64,000 nucleotides of DNA from Arthrobacter sp. MYb229 (GCF_002975405.1 NZ_PCPS01000002.1:682001-746000), one strand, 5' to 3'; shown: positions 42,344 through 53,205, numbered from the stretch's first letter. Numbers and translations: made by a program. The notes: a model not told the origin generated them from the letters alone.

Positions 42344-44413
42344 CTAGCCGAGCACCTCGGGCAACGGATTGGGCTCGTTGCCTAGGACATTTTGTGAAAG
42401 GAACTCGAAGATCACCTGGTACCAGATCTTGGCGTGCTGCGGACTGAGAATCCAGTGGTTTTCATCCGGGAAGTACAGGAACTGGTGGGCGGTGGTTCCG
42501 TCCGCCTCCTGCGGAAGCCCGGACTCGGCCAATAGCTCGTACCACAAGCGCAAGCCCTCCCCAATGGGTACGCGATAATCCTTGTCGCCATGAATCACCA
42601 GCATGGGCGTCACAATATTCGCCACAGAGTTATGCGGGGAATTGACCTGGATCATTTCCTTGCTCATCTCGCGTGTCCAATAGAACGAGGCATCGGTGGT
42701 CTTGCCGAAACCTTCCAGCGCCCACAGGCTCGCATGAGTCACGATGGCCTTGAACCTATCGGTGTGCCCGGCGATCCAGTTGGCCATGTAGCCGCCAAAC
42801 GATCCGCCCATGGCCGCGGTCCGGGTCTCATCAATATCCGGGCGGGACTCGGCGGCATCGGTGATGGCCATCAAATCCGTATAAGGCTCGAAACCCCAAC
42901 GCCCCCAACCACGCTGGATGAACTGTTGGCCGTAGCCGGTAGACAGCGAAGGGTCGGGCAAGAGCACCGCGTACCCTTGAGCGACCGCCAGCCATGGATT
43001 CCAACGCCAGCTCCAGGCATTCCATGAGCCCAGCGGGCCGCCGTGGACCCACAGCAGCAACGGTGCCTGGGACTTCGGACCGGCAGTTTCGGGAAGGGCC
43101 AGCCAGGCACGCACCGGGGTCCCGTCCTCGGCGGTGGCCGTGACTTCGGTGAGCGTGCCCGGAAGCTCGGGCCGCGCTGCGGGGGAACGCAGCTCGGATA
43201 CCCGCGCGTATTCGTTCTCTTCCAGATCCGAGAGGTGGGTAAGTTCCACCGCCACCGGTTCCGCAGGATATTCGTAGCTTGAGCGTAATGCGTAAGCGGT
43301 CCGCGAATCCGGGCTGATCAGTACGTTGGCGTATGCTCCGGCATCGGTCAGGCGAGTGATCTTGTCCCGGTCCAGCGACAGGTGGAAGATCGGGCTATGC
43401 CCGTGCTCGTCGGCGACGATCAGCAGCGAGTGGCCGTTGGGGAACCAGATGATGTCTTCCGCCCAGCGGTCCCAGCCCACTGCGATTTCGTGGGTTTCTC
43501 CGCTGGCCAGTTCCATAAGCCAAAGGCTCATCACCGGCGCGGTCTCGGGGGTGGAGCGGGTCCAACGGCAGTAGATCAGTTTGGTCGAGTCCGGGCTGAT
43601 CTTGCCTACCGTGTACTCGTAGTCCTGATCCGGAGACAGGAGCATCTCCTGTTCGCCGGAATGCAGATCGATGCGCATCAATCCTGTAGCCACCGAGCCG
43701 CGGCCTTCCGGTACCATCCACTCGGTAATCAGGAACTCGCCGCTATCCGCGGCAGTGAACTCAGCTTCTGTCTGATTCGCACCGATGCCGGGAGTGAGGT
43801 CCCTGAGCGTGCAAGCATCGGCGCTTGAGCTTTCCGGCAGCCGGGTTGCATAGAAATGTGGTGTTTGCGGTCCAAGATCCGCATCCCAATATCGCACCGG
43901 ATAACTGGTGTGCAAGATGGCGGAGATCTTCTTCTCCTTGCGTTCGCCGAGGATCTTTTCCTCATGTTCCAGGTCCTTTGCGCGTGGCAGCCCGGCGGCG
44001 CGTACCAGGAGGTCCTTCTGGTTCCGGGCGAATGTGGTGACCGATTCGATACCTGCCGGATGCGACAGGATCGACCGCGCCTCGCCTCCCGCCTTGGGCA
44101 GCAGCCACGCTTCGGGCTTGGCGTCATCCTTGGCGGAGCGCTTGGACAGAAAGAGCAGATCGCCGGTGGCGGTGAAGTTCGGCTGCGATTCGCCGTTTTC
44201 GCTAAAGGTCAGCCGGCGGGCCGGTTCGTGTCCGCTGGGGTCGATCTCCCAGAGGGCGGAGGTGTATTTTGTTGCGTCTTCGGCAAGCGTGCTCACCGAG
44301 GTGACTAGCCGGGTGCCATCCGGAGAGAGCGCCAGCCCGCCGAGCCGGGAGAGGGAAATGTAGCCATCAAGATTATGAAAGGGTTGCTTTGCATGTGCCA
44401 TAGGACACATCAT
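42344..44413 (-). CDS. S9 family prolyl oligopeptidase-like serine peptidase
   Basis: This 689-residue protein has an N-terminal beta-propeller-like part (repeated blade segments such as LALSPDGTRLVTS, GKISPDSTKLIY, ISPDSRTAYAL) and a C-terminal alpha/beta hydrolase domain. The catalytic triad is visible as Ser in GGSFGGYM, Asp in HGDKDYRVP and His in ENHWI. It would cleave short peptides or acylated oligopeptides in the cytoplasm, as there is no signal peptide. Starts at 44413, 44410 or 44401 are all possible; none has a strong ribosome-binding site. Confidence 0.92.
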   Translation of the reverse strand: MMCPMAHAKQPFHNLDGYISLSRLGGLALSPDGTRLVTSVSTLAEDATKYTSALWEIDPSGHEPARRLTFSENGESQPNFTATGDLLFLSKRSAKDDAKPEAWLLPKAGGEARSILSHPAGIESVTTFARNQKDLLVRAAGLPRAKDLEHEEKILGERKEKKISAILHTSYPVRYWDADLGPQTPHFYATRLPESSSADACTLRDLTPGIGANQTEAEFTAADSGEFLITEWMVPEGRGSVATGLMRIDLHSGEQEMLLSPDQDYEYTVGKISPDSTKLIYCRWTRSTPETAPVMSLWLMELASGETHEIAVGWDRWAEDIIWFPNGHSLLIVADEHGHSPIFHLSLDRDKITRLTDAGAYANVLISPDSRTAYALRSSYEYPAEPVAVELTHLSDLEENEYARVSELRSPAARPELPGTLTEVTATAEDGTPVRAWLALPETAGPKSQAPLLLWVHGGPLGSWNAWSWRWNPWLAVAQGYAVLLPDPSLSTGYGQQFIQRGWGRWGFEPYTDLMAITDAAESRPDIDETRTAAMGGSFGGYMANWIAGHTDRFKAIVTHASLWALEGFGKTTDASFYWTREMSKEMIQVNSPHNSVANIVTPMLVIHGDKDYRVPIGEGLRLWYELLAESGLPQEADGTTAHQFLYFPDENHWILSPQHAKIWYQVIFEFLSQNVLGNEPNPLPEVLG

Positions 44414-44575
44414 TCCACTATTGCCGCTCAGGTACTAGTGCAAGGCACAGATGCGCTCCAAGCAGAAGCCGCGTCGCATCGCGCGAGTTGCGTCCAAGAC
44501 TTAATGCTTTTGATATTGGAATGGCGTGCCGGATAGGGGATCGTGGGAGCGAAGGGGCCCCGCACCCGCTCACCG

Positions 44576-44597
44576 CGGCGTGCCGGCCGGCACGCCG
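44576..44597. promoter_or_regulatory. perfect 22-base palindrome in lipoprotein leader
   Basis: CGGCGTGCCGG directly followed by its reverse complement CCGGCACGCCG. It ends 28 bases before the lipoprotein start codon. It could be an operator or a leader hairpin. Confidence 0.5.
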
Positions 44598-44625
44598 ATC
44601 CGCAGGGACTGTTAAGGAGCCAAAG

Positions 44626-45381
44626 GTGAAACAACTACAACTATCGCTGCGACTGCTGTCGCTAACGGCACTCTCCGCGCTCGCGTTGACTTCGTGCTCG
44701 ACGAATGATCCAAGCCCGGAACCGGCACCGAGCGAGAACACTCAAGTCCCGGACGCCTCGGCAACAGCGCCCGCGCCAAGCCCCGGCGACTCGCAGAGCC
44801 CGAGCGCGGACGAATCCGATAATTCGAGTCGAACCGGAGAAACCGACCTATCTCAAACTCAAGAGATTATGGGCATCGGTTTCCAGCTGCCCGCGGAGTG
44901 GTACGTCGAAGAAGATTGCGATGGCGAATGCATCGAGTACGACAAATGGGAGATCAAGGATCGCAGCGGCGCACACGTGATGACCCTGCTCCCGAATACC
45001 GCGACCTCTCCGGACGGCGACATGAACCTCTATGAACGCGAGCTGCTCAAAGAAGTTCCGATACCCGCACTGGAAACTCCAACGAGTCTAATCGCCGAGT
45101 TTTGGACGGGCACCAGCCAGGATGACGGCGAAAAGGAAACCGGTTTCTCCTTGGCGCTCGTCGATGACCAGGTCCTGAAAGAGCGCACCGAACAACCCGA
45201 TCTGGACTATTTCAAAATCGGCGACAGCCAGGCGCCGATGCTCTGGGTGGAAGAGGAATATATGGAGGATCAAGGCATCGGCGACGATCCCACTCGTGAG
45301 GGCGTGGACAACTTCCTGGCCAGCGACGAGTACCGAACCATCGAAAGCATCCTGCTCACCGTGCGCCATGCGGCGGGTTAA
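44626..45381 (+). CDS. secreted lipoprotein, unknown function
   Basis: The 251-residue precursor has a signal peptide (LSLRLLSLTALSALALTSC) with the lipobox ALTSC, so the mature protein starts at Cys and is anchored to the membrane. A Pro/Ser/Ala/Glu-rich spacer follows, then a globular acidic domain (MGIGFQLPAEWYVEEDCDGE and onward) with two Cys that could form a disulphide. It resembles PsbP-like/LpqN-type actinobacterial lipoproteins only in general layout. The start is GTG 44626, six bases after AAGGAG; the upstream ATG frame is rejected. Confidence 0.82.
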   Translation: MKQLQLSLRLLSLTALSALALTSCSTNDPSPEPAPSENTQVPDASATAPAPSPGDSQSPSADESDNSSRTGETDLSQTQEIMGIGFQLPAEWYVEEDCDGECIEYDKWEIKDRSGAHVMTLLPNTATSPDGDMNLYERELLKEVPIPALETPTSLIAEFWTGTSQDDGEKETGFSLALVDDQVLKERTEQPDLDYFKIGDSQAPMLWVEEEYMEDQGIGDDPTREGVDNFLASDEYRTIESILLTVRHAAG

Positions 45382-45384
45382 ACA

Positions 45385-45422
45385 CCAATGGTGTGGAGCC
45401 CGCTAGAACTCCACACCATTGG
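45385..45422. terminator. bidirectional terminator, lipoprotein / permease
   Basis: CCAATGGTGTGGAG and CTCCACACCATTGG form a perfect 14-bp stem with a 10-base loop between convergent genes, ending nine bases from the permease stop. Confidence 0.8.
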
Positions 45423-45430
45423 CAGGGTGA

Positions 45431-46933
45431 CTAGACCAGGGCCTTCTCATTTCCCGAGTCGCCATTGCTTGCGCGCTCTGCAGCCAGGCGTGCGCTTGCC
45501 AGCTCGTTGATCCGCTTCCGGCTGGCGTACCAGCCGAGAATCAGCAGCGGAACGATGATCGCCAGCGAAGCGATGGTCCAGGTGCCCACCGGATTGTCGA
45601 AGGCCATCATGACCAGCACCGCGGCGAGGAAGACCAGGGTTACCCATCCGGAGATGGGAGCCAGCGGCATCCGGAAGCTCGGACGCTCCAGGCTGCCGCG
45701 GCGTGCGGCCTTGGCCAACGCCATCTGGCACAACACGATCATGCCCCAGGAGGCCAGGATTCCCACGGCGGCGAAGTTCAAGACGATTTCGAAGGCCTTG
45801 GCCGGAACAAAGGCGTTCAGGACCACGCCGAAGACCGCGACGGCCGCGGTGATCAGGATGCCGCCATAGGGCACCCCGGACTTGTTCATGCGTCCGGCGA
45901 AACGCGGGGCCGAACCGTTCAAGGACATGGAGCGCATAATGCGCCCGGTGGAGTACAAGCCGGCATTCAACGAAGACAGCGCGGCGGTGAGCACCACCAG
46001 GTTCATCACCACATCCATGCCCTGAATGCCGATGGAGCCGAAGAAGGTCACGAACGGGGATTCGCCGGCCTTGTAGGCGGAGTAGGGAAGCAGCAAGGAA
46101 AGCAATACCAGCGAGCCGACGTAGAACACCGCGATGCGGATGATCACCGTGTTCACCGCCTTCGGCATGACCTTCTCGGGATCCTTTGCCTCGCCGGCCG
46201 CGGTGCCGATCAGCTCGATCGACGCGTAGGAGAAGACCACGCCCTGCATGAGCACCAGCACCGGCAGCAAGCCGTTGGGCAGCAGCCCGCCGTTGTCGCT
46301 GAGAATCGAGAAGCCCACCTCATGGCCGTCGATCGGGGTGCCGAAGATGACGAAGTAGCAGCCAACAATGAGGAAGCCCACCAGCGCGACGACCTTGATC
46401 AAGGCGAACCAGAATTCCATCTCGCCGAAGGCCTTGACCGAAACCAGGTTCATGCCGAGCACCAGGGCAAGCGCCGCCAACGCCCAGACCCACTGCGGAA
46501 CCGCGCCAATCCAGGAAACGTATTTGCCGAAGAACGCCATGTACAGGGCCACCGCGGTGATGTCCACAATTGAGGTCATGACCCAGTTCAGCCAGTACAG
46601 CCAGCCGGTGGCAAAGGCTGCCTTCTCGCCGTAGAACTCGCGGGCATAGGAAACAAAGGAACCCGAGGTCGGGCGGTGCATGACCAGTTCGCCCAGTGCG
46701 CGCAGGATCAGGAATGCGAAGAAGCCGCAGACCGCGTAGCTCACGACGATGCCCGGACCGGCAGCCGCCAGGCGCCCGCCGGCGCCCATGAACAGGCCGG
46801 TGCCGATGGCGCCGCCAATGGCGATCATCTGCATCTGGCGGGAAGAAAGCCCCTTGTGGTAGTCGTCGTCACCGGCGGTGAGACCCGCCTCGGGCACGTG
46901 CGCCGCGGTGGCGTGGGTGGTGGAATGCTCCAT
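45431..46933 (-). CDS. ansP: amino-acid permease, probable L-asparagine transporter
   Basis: This 500-residue, 12-TM member of the APC/AAT family has the N-terminal signature [20 protein letters not shown] followed by [15 protein letters not shown], and mid-protein [20 protein letters not shown]. It lies 15 bases downstream of aspA in an operon with asparaginase, which makes asparagine (or aspartate) the likely cargo. CAAGGA precedes the ATG. Confidence 0.88.
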   Translation of the reverse strand: MEHSTTHATAAHVPEAGLTAGDDDYHKGLSSRQMQMIAIGGAIGTGLFMGAGGRLAAAGPGIVVSYAVCGFFAFLILRALGELVMHRPTSGSFVSYAREFYGEKAAFATGWLYWLNWVMTSIVDITAVALYMAFFGKYVSWIGAVPQWVWALAALALVLGMNLVSVKAFGEMEFWFALIKVVALVGFLIVGCYFVIFGTPIDGHEVGFSILSDNGGLLPNGLLPVLVLMQGVVFSYASIELIGTAAGEAKDPEKVMPKAVNTVIIRIAVFYVGSLVLLSLLLPYSAYKAGESPFVTFFGSIGIQGMDVVMNLVVLTAALSSLNAGLYSTGRIMRSMSLNGSAPRFAGRMNKSGVPYGGILITAAVAVFGVVLNAFVPAKAFEIVLNFAAVGILASWGMIVLCQMALAKAARRGSLERPSFRMPLAPISGWVTLVFLAAVLVMMAFDNPVGTWTIASLAIIVPLLILGWYASRKRINELASARLAAERASNGDSGNEKALV

Positions 46934-46948
46934 CGGAATCCTTGCGTG

Positions 46949-48364
<1,416 letters not shown>

Positions 48365-48435
48365 GAGTGCTCACTCCTGATTTTAGGCGCACTAAATGCA
48401 CCATGGGTGTTGGATAGAAATTGAAAATCGTCGGG

Positions 48436-49437
48436 TTAGAGTGCTGTCAGTTCGCCGACAGGCTCTCCGCCGCCCAGGGCGGGGGAAGACGCCAAATCTT
48501 CCAGCGCCGCGGGCGCCTGGTCTCCAAGATGGCTGGCCAGCAGCTTGACGGTGATCGGCATGCGTGCCCGGTCTGAGCCGTCGGAGATCTTGACCGCCAG
48601 CGAGGAACCGTCGGGCAGGCCAACGGCCTGGATTCCTTCGAAACCATCCTTGGCCACGGCACCGGGCACCGCGCGCATGAGCTCGGTGACGTCGCGCCCT
48701 TCGCCGGCGACCAGTTCTGGATAGGCGCGCATGGAAGCAGCTACGCGGCCCTCGGCGGTGTCCGGCGCGGCCTTGGCCAATTTGGCGAAGCCGCGAGCCA
48801 GCGCGGCGAGGGTCATGGGGTAGACCTGGGTGCCGCAGCCGTCGGTGCTGATCGTGGTGATGCGCTCTTCGGTGAGTTCTTCAACGATCTCGCGCAGCGC
48901 CGCCGCCAGCGGGTGGGAGGCAGCCAGATAGTTTTCGGTCGCCCAGCCGTTGTGCTTGCACATGGCCAGCAGCGCCGCATGCTTTCCCGAGCAGTTCTGC
49001 GCCAGTTGGGTGGCGCTGCCGCCGCCGGCAAGCCAGCTGGCCCGTTCGGCCACACCGTAGGGCAGGTCGGTGGAGTTCCCCAGCTCCGCGAGCTCCAGCC
49101 CTGCGTCGCGCAGCGTCGAATGGGCTACCTGCTGATGGCGCGGCGCACCGGAATGGCTGGCGGCAGCCAGCGCGATCTGCTCCTGGCTCAGTTCCAGGCC
49201 GGAGCGCAGAATGGCCACGGCAAAGAGCGGCTTCAGCGCCGAACGCGGGTAGAAGCGCGCCTGCTGATCTCCCAGCGCGGTGATGACCTCACCCTGCGGA
49301 TCGAGCAGCACCGCCGAACCGTAGTGGATCGATTCGAGCATTTCGCCACGGCTGGCGGAGACCAGCGGCACATGTTTTGGAAGCTCTGCACCAGCGCACT
49401 GCGCCAATCCCGCGGAAGCGGCGGCTGAGGGGGTCAC
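48436..49437 (-). CDS. L-asparaginase II family protein (PF06089 type)
   Basis: This 333-residue hydrolase splits asparagine to aspartate and ammonia. It belongs to the thermolabile Rhizobium-type family, not to the E. coli type. Visible motifs are SRGEMLESIHYGSAVLLD, RSALKPLFA, AAASHSGAPRHQ, NCSGKHAALLAMCKHNGW and DGCGTQVYPMTLAALARGFA. The Ser and Lys in YPRSALKPL suit the recently described Ser-Lys active sites of this family. The GTG start overlaps the gntR stop (GTGA). Confidence 0.93.
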   Translation of the reverse strand: MTPSAAASAGLAQCAGAELPKHVPLVSASRGEMLESIHYGSAVLLDPQGEVITALGDQQARFYPRSALKPLFAVAILRSGLELSQEQIALAAASHSGAPRHQQVAHSTLRDAGLELAELGNSTDLPYGVAERASWLAGGGSATQLAQNCSGKHAALLAMCKHNGWATENYLAASHPLAAALREIVEELTEERITTISTDGCGTQVYPMTLAALARGFAKLAKAAPDTAEGRVAASMRAYPELVAGEGRDVTELMRAVPGAVAKDGFEGIQAVGLPDGSSLAVKISDGSDRARMPITVKLLASHLGDQAPAALEDLASSPALGGGEPVGELTAL

Positions 49438-50138
49438 TTGGAACTCCTGACGATAGTTGAAACTGCTTGTTGCACGGCGCTCAGGTGTTCGGCCATCGCC
49501 TGGCCGGCGGCTTCGGCGTCGGACGAGCAGATGGCGGCGACGATCTTGCGGTGCTCGGAATTCGAGGGGGAGCGGCGTCCGGTGACGAGGTTGACCGTCT
49601 CGGATTGGCGGGCCATGGCCTCGCGGATGTCGCCCACGACGCGGTCGAAGACGGAGTTGCCGCTGGCGCGGGCGATCGCCGCATGGAAGGCGGCATCGAG
49701 TTCCACCCAGGCTTCGGCGCCGTCTTCGGCTTCCATCTCCTCGATGAGGCCGCTCAGCCGCTCCAGGTCCTCGGAGGTGCGCCGGGCGGCGGCCAATTCG
49801 GCGGCGGGGATCTCGATATGCGGGCGTGCCTCATAGAGGTCCGCCGAGGAGAAGGTGCCGAGCACCAGATCCCGGGTGGGCCGGTGGGAGATGACGAAGG
49901 TGCCGCGGCCGGTTTCGGTGCGGGTCAATCCGAGCGCGGCGCAGGAACGCAGGGCTTCGCGGACCACCGAGCGGCTGACCCCGTAGGTCGAGGCCAGACT
50001 CGCTTCGGAGCCGAGCTTGGCGCCGAGCGGGATCTCCTGGGCCTCGATGGCTGCGCGCAGGGTGTTGAAGACCGCTTCGGAGGCGCTGGTCCGGGCGATC
50101 GGTTGCTGTCCGGCTGTCCAGCTGTCTGACAGGTTCAT
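49434..50138 (-). CDS. GntR-family (FadR subfamily) transcriptional regulator
   Basis: The 234-residue regulator has an N-terminal winged helix (LGSEASLASTYGVSRSVVRE, then ALRSCAALGLTRTETGRGTF) and an FCD effector domain with Asp/His metal-binding positions (ELDAAFHAAIA; EHRKIVAAI). It starts the asparagine operon and overlaps the asparaginase gene, so it probably autoregulates and senses Asn, Asp or a related acid. An ATG nine codons upstream of 50138 is possible but adds a poor sequence. Confidence 0.92.
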   Translation of the reverse strand: MNLSDSWTAGQQPIARTSASEAVFNTLRAAIEAQEIPLGAKLGSEASLASTYGVSRSVVREALRSCAALGLTRTETGRGTFVISHRPTRDLVLGTFSSADLYEARPHIEIPAAELAAARRTSEDLERLSGLIEEMEAEDGAEAWVELDAAFHAAIARASGNSVFDRVVGDIREAMARQSETVNLVTGRRSPSNSEHRKIVAAICSSDAEAAGQAMAEHLSAVQQAVSTIVRSSK

Positions 50139-50223
50139 GAGTACCAGTGTGCGGGTGTGATGCACCCTACGTCAAGTTGATTCGGCAGGGCTTGCGATCG
50201 GACTAGTCAACGGCGTGCGGACA

Positions 50224-50255
50224 CCGGGAGAGTGGGGCGTTGCCCACTCTCCCGG
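50224..50255 (-). terminator. hairpin downstream of SRPBCC gene
   Basis: CCGGGAGAGTGGG and CCCACTCTCCCGG form a perfect 13-bp stem with a 6-base loop, ten bases past the SRPBCC stop. No U-tract is present. Confidence 0.6.
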
Positions 50256-50264
50256 CAGCCTGAT

Positions 50265-50708
50265 TCAGCGTTCCGTGGATTCCAGGATCTGCTTCAAGGC
50301 CCGCAGGTCCGCGGCGTTCGCGCGGCGCATCAGCGGTGCCATGAGCGGAGCGAAGATCCGGCCGAAACCCGCCGGCTGGCCATCGTTGCGCAGGCGCACG
50401 CGGGTGCTGTGGGCATCGACGGTTTCGAAGCGGTAGCTGGTGCGCATCGGAAACGGGCCCTGCGCGGTGGACATCACGAGCAGCTTCTCAGGCACCAGCT
50501 CGATCACCTCGTAGACGTAGGACAGCTCCCGGCCTAGGAAGCGGGCCTCGAAGGCGGCGCGCGCTCCGATCGAGAATTCCCCGTCCGTCAACCGGCGCAC
50601 CGAGCGGATGTTCCGGTACCAGGCCGGGGCATTAAGCGGATCCACTGCGTAGTCGGCCACCGCCCGAAGCGGGCGGTGGATGACGATGCTGGTGGTGACG
50701 TCGACCAT
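50265..50708 (-). CDS. SRPBCC (START-like) family protein
   Basis: The 147-residue single-domain protein has a helix-grip hydrophobic-ligand cavity typical of the polyketide-cyclase/START superfamily (TTSIVIHRPLRAVADYAVDP, WYRNIRSVRRLTDG). The role is unknown. It is the last gene of an ArsR-headed operon, 12 bases after the preceding gene, which carries a related SRPBCC domain. Confidence 0.82.
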   Translation of the reverse strand: MVDVTTSIVIHRPLRAVADYAVDPLNAPAWYRNIRSVRRLTDGEFSIGARAAFEARFLGRELSYVYEVIELVPEKLLVMSTAQGPFPMRTSYRFETVDAHSTRVRLRNDGQPAGFGRIFAPLMAPLMRRANAADLRALKQILESTER

Positions 50709-50720
50709 GCTGCGTGGCCC

Positions 50721-51701
50721 CTACGCGCCGCTCGGAACTCGGCCGGTGAAGGCGACCAGTCGATCGAGGCTGCCGGCCGATTCGGCAACCACCGTTTGCG
50801 GCCCGAAGGAGCCGGATTCGCGTTGCGCTGCGCCGACGGTTCCTTGGGCAATTCCCAGCACGTAGTCGGCAAACCCCGGATCCACCGCATAGTCCTGGCC
50901 GGTGGCTTGGGCCAGGTCCCAGCCGTGCACCAGCAGTTCCAGGTTCAGAATTCCGGCGACCACCGGAGCGGGCAAAACCGCAAAACCGAGGTCGATCTCT
51001 CCGGCCAAGCCGCGCGCGTTGAGGGCTTCGAGGGCCGCTTGGGCGAGATTCGCGATGCGCGGTTCCGGCGCCAGCTCGGGAGCGTCGGCTAGCTGGGCGC
51101 CAAGGGCCGATCCGATGCCCGCGAGATTGCCGGCCAGGTGGTCAATCAGCTCCGAAACATTGAAATCCTCGCAGGGTGTAGGGCGCGTGGCATCCTCGGC
51201 GGTGAGGTGGTACAGCGCGAGCTGCAGTGCCGTGAGGGCGGCTTCGGCGGCTTGGATCGCGTTCTCCGGTTCCGGGGTGGCGTTCCATTCATCGGCCACG
51301 GCCTGCCCGGTTTCGGCGAAGCGCGCCAGCCGGTCCAGGAAGTGGTTCCAGCCCTCGGCATGGCCGGCGGACTGCTCGGCGTTCAGCCCCTCGTGCCGCA
51401 AGGTGACCGCGGTGCCTTGGGCGAGCGGTTCCAACGTGATGAAGACGGTGGAGTCGCCCGGCGGCACGGCGTCCGAGCCTTCCCAGCCCCAGGTGAAGAC
51501 GAGGCGGCGGCCCGGCTCGATTTCGGTGAATGTGCCCGATGCCTGGTGGCCCGGACCCATGGTGAAGCGGAATCCGCCGCCAACGGTGAGGTCTACGCGG
51601 CAGGCGACGGTTTGCCAGCGGCGCAGGCGTTCGGGTTCGGTGACTAGTGCGAAGGCCGCGTCGGCGTCGACTGGAAGGATGACGGTTCTCTCGTAGCTCA
51701 T
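50721..51701 (-). CDS. fusion of AHSA1/SRPBCC domain and DinB-like (TIGR03086) domain
   Basis: In 326 residues, the N-terminal ~140 form an AHSA1-type SRPBCC domain (MSYERTVILPVDADAAFALV, GRRLVFTWGWEG). The C-terminal ~180 match mycothiol/DinB-like TIGR03086 proteins (SELIDHLAGNLAG, LLVHGWDLAQATGQDYAVDP with the metal-ligand His). ATG 51701 overlaps the arsR stop (ATGA). Such pairs follow ArsR genes in many actinobacteria; substrate is unknown. Confidence 0.85.
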   Translation of the reverse strand: MSYERTVILPVDADAAFALVTEPERLRRWQTVACRVDLTVGGGFRFTMGPGHQASGTFTEIEPGRRLVFTWGWEGSDAVPPGDSTVFITLEPLAQGTAVTLRHEGLNAEQSAGHAEGWNHFLDRLARFAETGQAVADEWNATPEPENAIQAAEAALTALQLALYHLTAEDATRPTPCEDFNVSELIDHLAGNLAGIGSALGAQLADAPELAPEPRIANLAQAALEALNARGLAGEIDLGFAVLPAPVVAGILNLELLVHGWDLAQATGQDYAVDPGFADYVLGIAQGTVGAAQRESGSFGPQTVVAESAGSLDRLVAFTGRVPSGA

Positions 51702-52042
51702 GATGATTCTCCATCTCTCGGGGTTGCTGACGGGGCGGGCAGCTCTGCGGCGAGTTGCTTGGCCTCGGCAACGAGGAGGTCTAGCTCGTTGTTCCAGAAT
51801 GAATCGAGCAGGGCTTTTAGCCGCAAGACCCCCGTGGTGTTGAGCGAATAGTAGCGGCTGCGGCCTTGCTTGCGGGCGTCCAGAAGCCCGACCTCGCAAA
51901 GCAGCAGCAGGTGCTGGGATATCGCGGAGCGAGAGACGGTGAAGTGTTCTGCCAGTTGCGACACCGTGCATTCACCTGAACCCAGCAATTGAAGCAGCCG
52001 CCTGCGGTTAGGCTCCGCGGCAACTTCCAGTAAATCCTGCAT
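51698..52042 (-). CDS. ArsR-family winged-helix repressor
   Basis: The 114-residue regulator has the HTH GECTVSQLAEHFTVSRSAISQ and a wing RKQGRSRYYSLN. It lacks the Cys-rich metal site of metal-sensing ArsR proteins: its Cys residues at CTVS and LLCEVG are not paired as a metal box. It therefore probably senses another cue. It leads an operon of SRPBCC and DinB-like genes, and a palindromic operator sits directly before its start codon. Confidence 0.93.
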   Translation of the reverse strand: MQDLLEVAAEPNRRRLLQLLGSGECTVSQLAEHFTVSRSAISQHLLLLCEVGLLDARKQGRSRYYSLNTTGVLRLKALLDSFWNNELDLLVAEAKQLAAELPAPSATPRDGESS

Positions 52043-52044
52043 GG

Positions 52045-52074
52045 TTAATACGTTAGCGTCGACTAACGCATTAA
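52045..52074. promoter_or_regulatory. operator of the ArsR operon
   Basis: TTAATACGTTAG-CGTCGA-CTAACGCATTAA is a 12-bp inverted repeat with one mismatch and a 6-base centre. It begins two bases upstream of the arsR start codon, so bound repressor would block its own promoter. Confidence 0.78.
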
Positions 52075-52197
52075 GGCAAGGTTTTTCTCGGTCTATTTCG
52101 CCAGTTCCGTCGATACCCGTGGCGTTTTGATTGGCCGAATCGGGAAAGCAGTAATCATCCGGATTGCCTCGCGGGATATTGAGCGGAAAGTTTAATC

Positions 52198-52239
52198 AAA
52201 AAAAGGGGAGGACCGAGCGTACGCTCGGTCCTCCCCTTT
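52198..52239 (-). terminator. intrinsic terminator after fabH-like gene
   Basis: On the minus strand a 19-bp perfect palindrome (AAAGGGGAGGACCGAGCGT and complement, 52202-52239) is followed by a run of seven T residues. It ends 15 bases after the ketosynthase stop. Confidence 0.93.
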
Positions 52240-52254
52240 GGGGATTCGTTGCTA

Positions 52255-53205
52255 CTACGGGATTGTGATGATCTGCCCGGCGTAGGACAGGCCGCCGCCG
52301 AAGGCGAAGAGCAGGGCCTTGGAGCCCGAAGGCAGCGGATCATCCGAGGCCATCAGCTTGGAGAGGGCCAGCGGCACCGAGGCGGCGGAGGTGTTGCCGG
52401 AGTAGACCACATCGGTGGCAACCCGGGCGTTCGGTGCACCGATCTTCTCGGCCAGCGGTTCGATAATGCGCAGGTTCGCCTGGTGCAAGACGATTGCATC
52501 CAGCTCTTCGGGCTTCATATCTGCGCGCTCGATGATCTTCGAGGCGATCTTTGGAAGCTGCGTGACGGTCCAGCGGTAAACGCTCTGGCCATTCTGCGCG
52601 AACTTCATGTCGTTCTCAGCTTCGATGCGCACCGCGTCGGAAAGCGAAGGAACCGAGCCCCAAACCACCGGGGAAATCTCAGCGGTTTCCGAGGCGGTGA
52701 TAATGAAAGCGCCCGCGCCATCGGCGGTCAGCACGCAGGTGGTGCGGTCGGTGAAGTCGGTGTAGTCGGTCAGCATTTCCGCGCCGATCACCAGCGCCTT
52801 GGTCGAGCTGCCGGCGGCGATGGAACCCTGGGCCAGGCCTACCGCGTGGGCAAAGCCGGAGCAGGCAGCGTTGACGTCCATCGTTGCCGGGCCCTGCTCC
52901 ATGTCCAGCGCCTGCGCCACGCGGGCGGCCATATTCGGCGAACGGTCCTCGGCGGTGCAGGTGGCCACGATGATCAGGTCAATGTCCGTGGCATCGATAT
53001 CCTCGGCATTGTCCAATGCCATTTTTGCGGCCTTGATGGCCATGGAATCGACGGTCTCGACTCCGGTGCCCCAACGGCGCTCCTGGATGCCAACGCGGCG
53101 GGTGATCCATTCGTCACTGGTTTCGACCAGCTTCTCCAACTCGGTGTTGGGCACGATGCGCTCTGGCTGGAAGTGGCCAAAGGCTACGACTTTGCTGCCG
53201 GTCAT
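52255..53205 (-). CDS. 3-oxoacyl-ACP synthase III family protein
   Basis: This 316-residue ketosynthase condenses an acyl-CoA starter with malonyl-ACP. The FabH triad is visible: Cys in VNAACSGFAHAVG, His in VLHQANLRI and Asn in YSGNTSAASVP. The start is ATG 53205 with AAGGAG eight bases upstream. It stands alone, not inside a fab operon, so it could be a FabH paralogue or act in specialised acyl synthesis (e.g. OleA-like). Confidence 0.9.
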   Translation of the reverse strand: MTGSKVVAFGHFQPERIVPNTELEKLVETSDEWITRRVGIQERRWGTGVETVDSMAIKAAKMALDNAEDIDATDIDLIIVATCTAEDRSPNMAARVAQALDMEQGPATMDVNAACSGFAHAVGLAQGSIAAGSSTKALVIGAEMLTDYTDFTDRTTCVLTADGAGAFIITASETAEISPVVWGSVPSLSDAVRIEAENDMKFAQNGQSVYRWTVTQLPKIASKIIERADMKPEELDAIVLHQANLRIIEPLAEKIGAPNARVATDVVYSGNTSAASVPLALSKLMASDDPLPSGSKALLFAFGGGLSYAGQIITIP

